From Fomes fomentarius (lineage: Eukaryota; Basidiomycota; Agaricomycetes; Polyporales; Polyporaceae): a stretch of DNA of 64,000 bases. Position numbers and translations under genes: made by a program. Positions 44,736-57,700 of the stretch are shown piece after piece. The notes below the pieces were generated by a model that saw nothing but the letters and a program-made list of their open reading frames with translations, searched no databases and was not told the DNA's origin. The stretch lies in NCBI GenBank assembly GCA_022606135.1, contig JABYQN010000006.1:2046001-2110000 (forward strand), in the 5' to 3' direction. Position 1 is the stretch's first letter, and each line of letters begins with the position of its first letter.

Positions 44736-47607
44736 TTACCGCCGAATGGACGCGACATGTTGCAGGCTCGCGGAGCCAAGGGTAAGCGGCGGCAGCGCTG
44801 GATAGCTAATGCTACGCCTACGCTCCTCTCGAAGTCCTAGCTCTGAGACGGGCCAACCGGACACAAGATTCGGCACCGAGCTGGAGATAGGCGGAGACCT
44901 CGGACCACGCAGCCTGCCTGTCCCTTGGGCGCGCTCGTACGCACCACTGGGAGGCGAAGAGGGCATGGGTAGCGTAGACGTGGGCAACGCGGGTGACGGC
45001 AATTCCGGTGTCGGTACCTTGGGCGTCGTGGGCGTTCGAACGATGTACTCCGAGGATGGTCGAATGGACTTGAACGACGCAGGAGAAGCAGGGAGGCCCA
45101 CAGTCGACCTACGAGATTCGGGCACCGCTAGGTGCCGAGACGAAGACGGACGACTATCTGACGGGAGAGAGGGCAACTGCTTTCCGAAGCGCGAACGCTG
45201 TGGACTAGTAGACCCGCTACCACGTAACGAATGAGGGCGGCTTATGACGGTGTGTTTCGTTATAGCAGAGCCACGACTTGTCCGACGGGATCCTGAAGAT
45301 GATTGTCCTTCCACTACGATTGGTAGTTCTTCGCGCGCACCGAATGTCTTGGCAGACGCGAACGACGTCCTTGGAGCTGAGCGCCATGGTAACTTGGAAG
45401 TTGTGTCTCCAGGAGAACGTATCTTCCTACGGCTTGGTTGACGAGAACTGGCAGCGGACAGAATCATGCGAGAGCCACTGCTGACGGACCGAGTGTGCGA
45501 GGGAGCCAACATAGACAGTGTGGAATCGCGGGTCGTGGTAGGTGTGCGAATGGTGGTGGTGGGAGTAGCAACAGAGGAGCTGCCGCTGCGCGAAACCGTG
45601 TAGTCTGTTGGCGTCGGGTTCGATCCCGGGGACCACTGCTTCTTCGAATCACTTGTGGCAGCTGAAGACATGCGGATGATATCTGAGCCGATGATGCTTG
45701 GGACGGCCTTCGAGTCGGACGGTGGAGGTTCCATGTCTTCTATCACAACTTGGACACGTGGACGCTGTCGCTTGGGCCGGATAGGCGCAACGATAGGACC
45801 AGTGTGCAGATGCCTTTCCAGCTGCTCCGCGTATTGAACCTGGAAAGGCAGAATTTGCCTTGTCTGATGTTCCGCGAAAACTGATGCATCACCGATCCGT
45901 GGAGGTGCACTCGTCGGTACTACAAGCGTTTGACGTTCGCTAGGGCGACCGATCGGAGCTGGGGGAGGCTCAGGACTGTCAAACACGATGAAGCTGTTGT
46001 CTTTGTTGTTATCTCCATTGAGGACCTGGGGACTTGGCATATTTGATCCAACCACGCCCTGATTTGTAGGTGGGTGAGGCGTCGGTCGAGGCGTGGGTAG
46101 CGGTGTGGGCACAGGGGAATGGCGGAGGTCACCACCCTTGACCCTGGAATCGCATACCGCTCTTGGACATCATGGTTGAATACACCTGTACATGAATCAA
46201 AATCATGCTCGATATTATAGAGAATGCTGTGGCTCGTACCCAACACGATGAGCGCTGCGATGCTAAAAGGCACGAACTGGGTAAGTTGGTTGATAGTAGC
46301 TGCATTTGGCACGACAGTGAGGACATCGAGAAGCAGGAGGCTGCACCCCCGGCCAACTTGCATGTTGACTGACTTCGCGAGCATAGCTTTGAAGCCGGTT
46401 TTGTATGCATCCCATCCCAAAAACCGGACAATCATGTACGACTCGAGGACGATGAAGCCAGCAGAAGACAAAATGGCCGTGGGCACCCATCTGTTCTCAT
46501 CACTGTCAATGTGTAGAAAACACGTCGCAGAAAGGAACTCACGGTTCGCGGTTGCAAAGAAAGGTGTTTAGAGTTTGTATCCGGATGACACCCCCCGTAT
46601 TAGTCGCGGTATAGGCGAGTACGAAAGCTGCGGGGGAATCAGTTAGCGGAACTGATTGTCGCAGTAACGGAGCTCACATAGCCCAACTACAAGTGCAGTG
46701 CACAGGCAATAGAACTCCACATTGCTCACACCTCGATGATTCAGCCTGAGCACCAACATCAACAATCCGATCAGACGAGCAGACTGGGCTGCCATGCTCC
46801 CCCAAGCGATAGTAAATGCTGTGAAAGCGACCTCGTTACGACATGGTAGATCAAAGAAGATTGGTCAGCCCACCACATGCAGTCTCCCCATTGCGGTCGT
46901 ACACAAGGAGCGAACAGAACTCGGCGAACCCCGCGAAAGCGAAGCATAGGTTAAGAGTGAACGTCAATGCAGCCTCGTTAGAAATACGGTGGATGGCAGA
47001 CAATTGGCTGAACCGTCGTTGTGATTGCTTCTCGACATTTCGAGCGGCTTGAGCTTCAACATCGGAGAGTTCGCTTGGGTTGGAACGCATACCGCGAAGG
47101 AAGTTCCAGACAATGCGACCGATGAGTTGGAAGAACTGAGAACGGCATGCGTATGATATACCGCTCCAGAATACCCAACCCAGGAGGAAGCCTGCAATTA
47201 TGCGACTTGGCAAAGCTCGTGAGTGACATGCGACAGACATCATCAAAGAAGACTTGAGAAGACTTACAAATCGGGATGGAGCAAGAATTCCTCCGCAAAA
47301 GAACTCCCAAAATCGAGAGGAAAGGGCACCGCCGTTCCCGGGTCGCTTGACATTCGTCGTGACTCTGAATGGCCCTCCTTGACACCACATGCAAGGTCCA
47401 GCCAGCCAGAAGAAAGGTCGGAACAGTCCAGCTGCACGCGCGAGAGACCAGCTCGATGATGAACGAAAGAATGGACTAGGGAGAGGGACTAGAAACAGTC
47501 GCGCGACCCAGAGAAAGTGGATGTCAGAGACAGAACATTGGCAATGGAGGAGATCGAGCCTCAAGGACCATCCGCGGTGCCGTCGTATACAATTTGATCA
47601 TTTCCAT
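44736..47607 (-). CDS. Multi-pass membrane protein with long disordered tail, function unknown
   Basis: The upstream half encodes hydrophobic segments: IIAGFLLGWVFWSGISYACR, EAALTFTLNLCFAFAGFAEF, RLIGLLMLVLRL, FYCLCTALVVGL and SAGFIVLESYMIVRFLGWDA. A last pair is LLLLDVLTVVPNAATINQL and FVPFSIAALIVLGT. A conserved cytosolic loop, LRGMRSNPSELSDVEAQAAR then NVEKQSQRRFSQLSAIHRIS, lies between the first two. These suggest about seven helices. The downstream half (from about 46140) is a roughly 460-residue Ser/Pro/Thr-rich tail ending LQHVASIRR. I have seen such architecture in Agaricomycete hypothetical proteins but know no function. The splice joining the last helix to the tail is uncertain (an 80-bp GTACGAG...AAGAG intron fits). 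The N-terminus is also unsettled: the Met at 47607 needs an intron soon after. Confidence 0.6.
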
Positions 47608-48708
47608 TACTTAGCGATGAAACCCTGGATCAGGACGTCCAGATGATCGGGCCCGGCAGCGCGTCCCTGGCGCGTCCTCGGCGCAGTCTTTCGCAGCTCA
47701 ACCGAGCCTCCGCACTTGGAGCTCCACATGTTTCTAAACCCATGAACATTTACTACTACTCAAATCGAAATCAACATTCAGGTCGCGCGTCGACGTCTTA
47801 CAGTAGCGTACAGTCCTCCTGTTCTTCCCTTCACGGCATGACTTCTCTTTCATATTCCCCTGCTCGCAGCGATCACAGTGCACTTGACACTGGACAGAAA
47901 CTGTCGATGTGGTTGTCGCCGTCGCGATACACAGGTTCCAGGACACGGTGACGGTGTGCACTGCGGCGGTGACTGCGCTTGGCACGCATCAGTGATTCAA
48001 GTTAGTCTGCACTTGGCTGCATCTAACGTCATTAACGCTGGTATTTGCCCCGTACATACATGGACCGTATTGTGCAACAGCCCCCTGTAGGCGTCACAAA
48101 GGCATTTAGCCTCGCAGGCCTTTTCCCCTAGGCATATCTATGATCTATGGATGTGATCATATATACACGTCTGTCGTCCGCGGACCGCCACAACCGCACA
48201 AGGCTGGGAACCCGTCCACGCGTGTATTAGCCTATTCAACTCTTCTATCCTTGGGAAGAAAAGGAGGATTGTTGCAAGCCAAGAGAGGGAATGCATACGA
48301 GCCTTTATCCAAACGGCCCCACCCACCGACCTTAGGCGCCCATGCGCGTAGCACCACTTGCCCGTAGGCAACTTGAATGAAATCATGAGTTACTCCATGG
48401 AGACCCCTACGTCGAGTCCGTGCCTGCCGGCGTAGCGAGCAGCCCGTCCTGACGGAGACTCAGTTATATAATTGAATCTTGCCCACCGTGGGGGGTGTAA
48501 TGCTGAGGTACCGGTCACATGCATACGCCAAACCCTGATTGTGTACTCGCGCGCGTCCTCCTTTGTAGCTTTCGACCGCGTCCCGCGGGCACCTCCTGGG
48601 CACCTCAGCCACTCTTCCTTCTACCTGCTCCTTCTCTCTCTCTCAAGTATCGGTACCTCTTGTTGAATCTGCTCCGTTTTCCTGCGTTGTGTATGCTGTT
48701 CGCCCAAC
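47608..48708. other. Intergenic between membrane-protein gene and TRA1
   Basis: About 1.1 kb separating two divergent genes. Open frames are short and unconvincing. Just before TRA1 a CT-rich stretch (about 48610-48650) marks a probable transcription-initiation region. No CACGTG or GATAAG was noticed. Confidence 0.4.
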
Positions 48709-51700
48709 ATGGATAATACCGCCCCAATGCATTCGGCCGCAGACTTGGAGATGCGTGCCGCCCGAGTGGCCGACCCTAGCATAGGTTCGTCCCAAGATAC
48801 GTCGCTTCGTTTCATCTCGCTATATCATCATATAGACCTCAAAACGAAGTATACCGTTGCGTGCGAGCTTCGCGAGATGATTGACACGGTCAGCAGAGAA
48901 GCTGAGAACCGCGTCCTCCCCCACATGATACCTGTACTCCTGGAAATCCTACGGTCTGGTGAGCCTTCGTTCCAGAAGGATAGTCTGGAGTTTCAGTTTC
49001 GGCGCGCCCTCTTGGAGATCTTGCACCATATCCCGTTCATCGAAGTCGTTCGGCCACAAGTCCATTCCCTCTTCACTGGATTGCTTCACCTGCTCCGCCA
49101 CGACAATGAGGAGATGGGGACCACTTGCTGCAAGATGATCAACGACATCATGCGCGGACTACGGACTTTCAACGAAGAGGTCTTCTCCGAGTTCATGACT
49201 ATCTTTCTGCAGTTAGTGAACAATCTGAAAGCCCTACTAGTCGAGGTGTTCTCTGAAGATTCGCGCGACGTGGATGCCACTACTTCCCTCCCGGCTATCC
49301 GAAGCTTCAAGGTCCTTGCTGAAATTAATATACTCCTCGTCACTTTCCTGCAGCTGAATCGCAACGCTGTTATTCCTCATATTCCGTCACTCATCCCTCG
49401 TTTGCTGGAGTACAGCGAGATTCAGCCTCCCGCGCAACAGAAAGCTCGCGAAAATCACGAAGCCATGGGCGGTATTTGGGCGGGAATGGCACCGACCATA
49501 AAGAATGCGCAACTCTACACGGACTACATCGTCTCCCAGGTCAAGGTGATATCGTCAAGTCTCTACCTAGTCAGAGGACTATCGGATCAGTATGACACCG
49601 AAGGGGAGAAGCTTGCTCTAGCCCTCTTGAGGCTGTTTCAGGATTGTCCAGCTATGGCGATTGCTGCTCGCAAGGTAGGACACTCGGATCATATAGTGTG
49701 AATATTCTAATGGCCCTATCTCATAGGAACTCGTTCCTCTGCTGAGACATGTGACAACCACCACCTACAAGCGTGCCCTATTACCTCATATTGATAAGCT
49801 GTTGGACGAACGGGTCTTACTTGGCACGTCTGTTGGTGGCCGAGAGATTTTTCGGTATGTTTGTCCAGCTTCCCCTCACGCCCTTCAATACATTAACTTT
49901 TACGTGCAGCGCAAACCTGTTCAGCGCAGTAGCAGATCTCCTCCATCACCTCAGGGCGGATCTCACTCCTGCCAACATTTCTCGAGTTTTCGCCGTATAT
50001 GTCCAGCATCTCCACAATCCTTTCATGTCGAGCCATGCCCACCTTCTATCCGCCAAAATGATCTTCAATCTGGTTGAGATAGAGATCACAAAGGACACGC
50101 ATCAGAACGCCGCGCGGATATTGACCACGCTCTTGGAAGCTGGCGTCGACAAAGTCGATTCGCTCGTGTCAGTACAAGTTGAGAAGCTCAGCCGGCGGGC
50201 CAAGGACAAAGACGCTCCGAGCGAGTTCAATGACTTCGCGGTAATTGAGAAGTCTCGCCCTCTTCTTGGCCCTTGCTATGCGACCGAGAAACCGGAGGAA
50301 AATCTAGGCGGTACGTTTGGTTCCAATTGTGTAAAGTTGCGATCATTGATATGCAACTGTCATCCAGAGTACCGAAACCTCCTTCGTACCCTCTTCCACG
50401 GTTTCAATACTCTCATTATTGGTCTGAAGAAATGTGACGCTCCGGTTCCCGATGGTGCGCTTATCGCGCGGATGTTTGATGGATGTATCCGGGCCATGGC
50501 ATTCTTCGATCCTGAACCTAGGGAAGGACCCGACGCCTTGGAGCGCCTTGCCGCAGCCATGGCTGAGATCAATCTTCACGTCTTCCAGGAAGTGTGGACG
50601 CAGAAGATTGGTTTCTTCTTCAGCTCGGCGGAGAAGCGGCCTGTGCTCATGTCCGTCGCATCGGTGCTCTTCACAAGAGAGGCCACTTCGCCCACATTGG
50701 TGGCCATTGTCCTCAGATACCTCATTGATCGCCTCCCAGAGCTCGGTCGCTATGATGACCAGGCTGCCGCGGTTGCCATCCGAATGTTCAAGATGACCTT
50801 CCAGGCAGTCACCAATCATCCCCAGCTGAACGAGTCTATCCTCGCTTCGCACCTCAGCAAATTGATCATGGACTGCTTCCCACTAGCTGCGAAGTCATCG
50901 AAGCCCACCAACTACTTCCATCTGCTTCGAGGCCTCTTTCGAGCCATCGGTGGTGGAGGTGGTCGATTCGAATTGCTCTATAAAGAGGTACTCCCTCTAC
51001 TCCCAGAGATGCTCGAATGCCTCAATCGGCAGCTCCAATGCTCAGATGGCCCCACTCGCGACCTGATCGTCGAACTTTGCCTTACCGTCCCTTTGCGTCT
51101 GACGCACCTCCTCCCTTACCTCTCATACCTCATGCAACCTCTTGTGCTCGCGTTGCGAGGCACACCAGAACTCGTGTCGCAGGGACTTCGCACGCTGGAA
51201 CTGTGTATCGACAATCTCACCCCCGACTTCCTTGATCCAACGTTGAACACGGTACTGAGAGATCTCATGGAGGCACTTCACGAGCTCTTGAAGCCGTTGC
51301 CTGCAAATCACCATCACTCCCACACCACTATTCGTATCTTAGGGAAGCTAGGCGGGCGAAACCGTAAGCTTTTGGAGAAGGAGCCGTCTTTCAAGTACCA
51401 TAAGCACACAGATCGTGTCAAGGCGCGGTTCTCTTTCGGTGCACAGCTCGGTGGCATCGAACTGACACCAATGGCGAACGTGTCCGCTGAGATCTTCCGG
51501 AGTCAGAAGTCGCTGCCCCAGCAGCGTGTCCACGCCTACAACTATCTCGAACAGTGTCTCATTCTCGTTCTGCACGAGGTGCGTATCCCCGTTTTTGACC
51601 GATCATCATCAGGAGCTCATATGTTACACAGAGTGTAAAAGGTCGTGAACGGGAGGAGCTCTTCACGAAGTGCTTAGAAAGCATGTACGACGCCCTACAC

Positions 51701-54700
51701 TTGCCGGAGGTTCAAGACAAAGCCGAGAAGATCTTGATGGAGATATCTCGCTTCCTGTTCTCGTCAGAGGTTCGACGGTACGCTGTCAAGGATGCTTCCG
51801 CCCGTCGGTATCCCAGCTCCGTCTTTTCTTGCTATCTTGACGCGCTGAAATATGGGCTGGCCCGCGATAAATCCGAGGAGGCCAAACGTGCCATGGAGCT
51901 CGTGAGCGCGTCCATCCGTGAGCTGGTTGCCATCGCGGTCACCTCCGAAGTTGCAGTGAACGACGTGGTAGCTACTCTGCATCAAATTGCCAGCGGTTTC
52001 CTCTCCTTGTGTCTTGAGGAAGCATGGGCCCGCAGGAGCGCAGGATGCGAAGGAATCAAGGTTATGACGGACATCCCAGACCTAGGTGTTCGCTGGATCA
52101 ATGAGCGGGAGGTCGATCTTGTGCGTATGCTCTTGCACGTCTTGAAGGACATGCCGCATGATATGTCCCATGACGCGGACTCCGTCGTCGATGTTCTCCA
52201 TCGCGTTCTACGGGTGAGTACCGAAGATTCCAGAGCGAACGATGGCGAGCAGGTACGGGACAACAAAGTCTTACAAGTTGTCGGACTCTTCTTCGCCGAG
52301 CTCTCCAGCCCCAATCCGATTGTGCGCCAGGCAGCGCAGGGTTGTATCTCCCTCCTCTCCGAGCTCAGCGGCAAAACCATCGTTGATCTGCTCATGCCAC
52401 ATCGCGACAGAATGCTTGCGTCCATCTATACGAAGCCATTGCGCGCGCTTCCATTCCCTCTGCAGATAGGCATGATTGAAGGCATCCGCTATTGCATCAG
52501 TCTCCAGCCCCCTTTGCCGGAACTGAACGACGAGCTTTTACGTCTCCTCCACGAGACGCTCGCCTTGGCCGATGCTGACGACATGGCACTGGTCAGTCGC
52601 AGCAACGCTCGCCAGAGCGGCTTGGAGATCATCAAATTACGCGTTGCTTGCATCAAGTTGCTGACAGCCTCCATGCCCATGACTGACTTCTTCTCCAAGC
52701 AACATCAAACGCGCCAAAGGTAGGTTGTAGATGAAGGTTCTTCGCCAGACGCAGTAGCTGACTTCATTCAGGGTTACCACAGTCTACTTCAAGTCACTCT
52801 ACTCACCTATTCCCGAGGTGAAGGATGTTGCGCATGAAGGTCTCCGGATGGTTCTAACCCACCAAGCCCGGTTGCCGAAGGAGCTACTCCAGACTGGTCT
52901 ACGACCTATCCTGATGAACTTGGCTGACCCGAAGCGTCTCTCAATCCCTGGTCTGGAAGGACTGGCGCGGTTGTTGGAGCTGCTCACGAATTACTTCAAG
53001 GTCGAGATCGGACACAAGCTCCTGGATCACTTCCGCATTGTTGCCGATCCCCAGATGCTGCAAGCCTCTTCCCGCTTGCCCCTCATGGAGAATGATGGAA
53101 TTAAGAAGCTTGTCTGCCTAGCAAATATATTCCACCTCCTTCCCTCCGCTGCGAACATCTTCCTCGAAAACCTCGTGAACGCGATTGTTCAAACGGAGTC
53201 TGCGTTGCACTTCTCCGGCGAGAGCCCCTTCTCCGCACCATTGGCCAAATATCTCGACCGGTATCCATCCGACGCCATGGACTACTTCATGCGCCATCTT
53301 GCCTTCCCTATGCAGATCCGTACCCTGCGTAGCATTCTCCGCGCAAAGCTTGCACCAAATCTGCTTCGGGAGTTGAGCGCGAGGACCGGGGTGCTGGTGA
53401 CCGCTTGTCTAGAGGGAAAAGATACAAGTCTTGTGATGCCTGGCCTGCTACTATGCTCTGACCTTGCGGAATTGGTACCGGGGTGGGTGTTGGAACACCA
53501 TCATGCAGTAGACGCGGTCGTGGCCTTGTGGAGAGCCGACGACTCCGGCGAGACGTCGTCGCACCTGCCTTCCGCAGATCTCTTACATAGATATACGCTT
53601 ATGCTCTCCGTCTTCAAGCAGGCGCTAGAGCAATCCCCACGTATCGACATCCTGTTCGACCTGGTCGACATTTTCATCCGCAAGCAACCTCTTGACGTCG
53701 TCAGCGTCATCCAGTTCCTCTACCGCCACGTAGCGCTGAGCAAGGATACGGCGTTCAGAAGGAACGTGCTGCAGCGTTTCCTCATTTGGTTCGACGACCC
53801 TGCCTATTCGTGGTCACAAAAGGCGTTGTTCCTACAGTATGTTGTTACGCCGACGCTCCTCATGCATGCCACCCATGCCCCATCGAATGCTGGGTTGTTG
53901 GATGCGGACATGATTCAGCGCATTCATGTTCGCATCTGGCAATCTCTCTCCGCCGCTGAGAACGCGTCCTCCATCCCCGCATTCCCCGGTGCCGACGACA
54001 ACTTCAAGATCGAACTGCTTCGCTTCACGACCGTCATGATCCAGCACTACTCCGACCTACTCCAGGACGCAAAGAAGGATATCATCAAGTGCGCGTGGGT
54101 ATTCATTGGTAGCGAGGACCCGTTGCTCAAGTGCACCGCCTACATTCTTGCCGCCCGCTTCTTTGATGTATTCGACGGTCCCCCCAAGTTCATATTGAGG
54201 CTGTGGACTGGTCTATTGAAGGGCCCTCCTGCCGAAGGGAGGCTTCTTGTACGGCAGGCCCTCGACATATTCGCCCCTGTTTTGTCTCGTCCCAATATGA
54301 TGGAGTCTGGTTACACCCAATGGGCCAAGACCACGAGACGACTGCTCGCTGAAGATGGCGTCAACTCGAACATGACGAATCTCGTCTACCACCTCATCGT
54401 GGCCCAACCCGCGCTGTTCTTCCCAGTGCGCTACACCTTCATCCCCCATATCGTCAACCACTTGACGAAACTCGGCCTGACCGCGACCTCGAATCTGGAG
54501 TTGAGACTGCTCTCCATCGACATTGTACAGGTTATCTTTGACTGGGAGCAGAAACCAGGTTCCGCAGGGAGCAACGGACCCCCGGTTCCTGGAGCATCAG
54601 AAGGAGGCATCCCGCTGAGTTTGCGCGAGAACATGGTCAGTTACTTCATTCGACTTGCCACTGCAATGCAAGATGTACAGTCTCGACAAGTCGTGGTTCC

Positions 54701-57700
54701 CCGAGCACTGGCCCTGCTGCGCACTCTCATTGCGCCTGGTGGTTGGAGCGATGTCAACATGAAGTTGAATTTCTTCTCCCGCGCTCTTGAGCAGGTTAGT
54801 ACCACTGCAGTTCTCAGGCTACTCGCAAGTAAACTCACATTCCCTAAGAGTGATTTCACCGATGATGCACTGAAAGCGCAAGCGCTTGCGAATGCGAAAG
54901 TTCTTCAAGTGATCGCTGCTGAGCGAGATGATGCATGGTTCCAGAGCAACGCCCCCACTCTCACGAGATTGGTTCGCAAGGGAATGTTCTCCGAGGATCA
55001 TGCGCTCCAGGACTGTCTCCATCCAGTCGTGGACCGGCTGCTCAGACTGTTCCCCCTTCCCAAAGAAGAGGAACAGCAGCAGTCAGGAGAAATCGCTGAT
55101 TTCCACGCGGCTGTCCGCAACGCCATTGGGGAGAATCTGAGGAGCTCAGAAACCCTACGGCCAGGCCCCCTTCGCGGTTCCCTCCTTGTCCTGAAGACTA
55201 TCGTTCAAGTCGCACCCGAGCGCATCGAACCGTTTTGCGCCAACTTGATGAAGCTACTCAGCAAGTTGGCTAAGGACCACATTCAATCCTCCGCCTCAAC
55301 GCCCGCTCAAAGCTTTGAGTCACTTGTTCGGCTGCTCATGGCGATCCTTGAGGTCTGCCATATCGCAGTGGCGCATCTCGGGGACCAGCGGAAATGGTTG
55401 ATGAGTACGTTGGTGGTCCTCGTCGACAAATCCAAGAGCAGTCCTCTTTGTCGATATCTGCTCGAGGTCGCCAAGGACTGGGCCCTGAACAGGCGCGACA
55501 CGTATCCATCCATGAAGGACAAGGCTGGTATCTTAGTGAAGATGGTTGCGTTCGAAAACCGAGGCGAACGAGGGGAGGTCTTGTTCAACAATTATCTTGA
55601 ACTTATCTACGACATCTATACGGATTCTACCCTCCGCCGCAGTGATCTCACAACGCGTCTTGAACAGCCATTCCTTCTTGGGTGCCGCGCTGCCGATCCC
55701 ATTATTCGAGAACGTTTCATCGACTTACTTGACAATAACACTCCTCGCTCGCTCCTTAGTCGACTCAATTTCATCTGTGGAAGTCAAAATTGGGAGTCGC
55801 TTGCAGACCACAACTGGACTTTCCTTGCGTTGCACTTACTCCTTGGAGCCATAGACGGCGACCTTGCTGTGTCCCCGGATCGTCGGGGAATATTCGATTC
55901 CACCTGGTCGCAGCCCTCGCTGGCTCTTGGACGTGCTTCGTCCCTCATCAGACCCATGCAACGTTTGGCGTATGGCAATCGTCAAGCCGCCCACGAGCTG
56001 TGGGTATCTGTCTTCTCCGTCGCATGGTCGTGCCTGTCAAGGCGCGAGCAAGGCGAGGTAGCGCATCATATGATCAATCTGTTCAGCAAAGAGTATCATA
56101 TGAAGCAGGCAGAATTACGGCCCAACGTCATCATCACTCTTCTTGCGGGTATTCACGCTTCCCCTTCCCCAGTAGTTCTACCGCCTCATCTCGTCAAGTA
56201 CCTTGCGAAGACATTTGGTGCCTGGCACATTGGTACCGAGATCCTTGAGTCATCTCTGCACTACGTCCGCGAAGACGAGATCGTTGTGCGAGATACGGTC
56301 TACGACACCCTTGCTGAGCTCTACGCTGAGCTTGCCGAAGAGGATGTCTTCTATGGACTCTGGCGACGGCGGTCGTTGTATCCGGATACGAACGCGGGCA
56401 TCGCCTTTGAACAGGCCGGCATGTGGGAGCAAGCCTCCTTCATGTATGAGTCCTCCCAGAATCGCGCGCGGGCCGGCATCCTCCCATTCTCCGAGGCTGA
56501 GTTCTGCCTTTGGGAGGATCACTGGATACTCGCGGCCGAGAAACTACAGCAATGGGACACTCTCTTTGAGCTCGGAAAGTCCGAGGGCAATGTGGACCTG
56601 CAGCTCGAGAGCGCCTGGCGTACTAAGGATTGGGTCGACCAACGACCGGAAATGGAGAACTATGTGAACCAGCTTCGGGAGGTGGCCACGCCTAGACGTC
56701 GTGTCTACGAAGCGTTCCTCGCTCTGCTCAAGGTTCCGGGAGCCATCGACAAGAATACAGAGTTCACCAAGATCCTCGAGGACGCTATGCAACTGACGCT
56801 CCGGAAATGGGTCACTTTGCCTCAACAATTCTCCGCAGCACACATACCACTCCTTCAGCACTTCCAGCAGTTCGTCGAGTTACAGGAAGCCGTCCAGATT
56901 TTTGGTTCCCTCGCTTCTACGAATGCCCAGAACCTCGAGAAGAAATCGTCGGATCTGAAGATGGTTCTTCAGGCTTGGCGCGAGCGTCTCCCGAATGTTT
57001 GCGACGATATCACCATCTGGAGCGACCTTGTGGCCTGGAGACAGAATGTCTTCAACGCTATCAACAAGACGTACCTTCCCCTCATCAACCCCGCGAACCA
57101 AGGGAGCGCTGCAACTGGTAGTACGAACACGTTTGGTTACCGCGGTTTTCACGAGACAGCGTGGATCATCAATCGCTTTGCCCACGTTGCGCGGAAGCAT
57201 GAGCTCCTCGATGTCTGCTTCACGTTCCTCAACCGCATCTACACCCTTCCGAACATCGAGATCTCTGAGGCGTTCTTGAAGCTCCGAGAGCAGGCTCGCT
57301 GCCACTATCAGAAGCCTGGGGATCTCCAGGCTGGTTTGGAGGTTATCAACAACACCAACCTGATGTACTTCTCAAACCCGCAGAAAGCAGAATTCTTCAC
57401 CCTCAAAGGCATGTTCTATGCCCGCCTTGGGCGGAATGACGAGGCGAACGGCGCATTCGGCCACGCCGTTCAGATGGATATGTTCCAAGCTAAGGCATGG
57501 GCGGCCTGGGGCAAGTTCAACGACAAGATGTTCAAGGAGTCCCCTAATGACATGTCGTATGCGTCCAACGCTGTCAGTTGCTATCTCCAAGCCGCGGGCC
57601 AGTACAAGAATAGGAAGAGCCGCCCTCTGCTGACTCGTGTCCTCTGGTTGCTCAGCATAGACGATGGAACCCTCGCGATCTCTCAGGCATTTGACAAATA

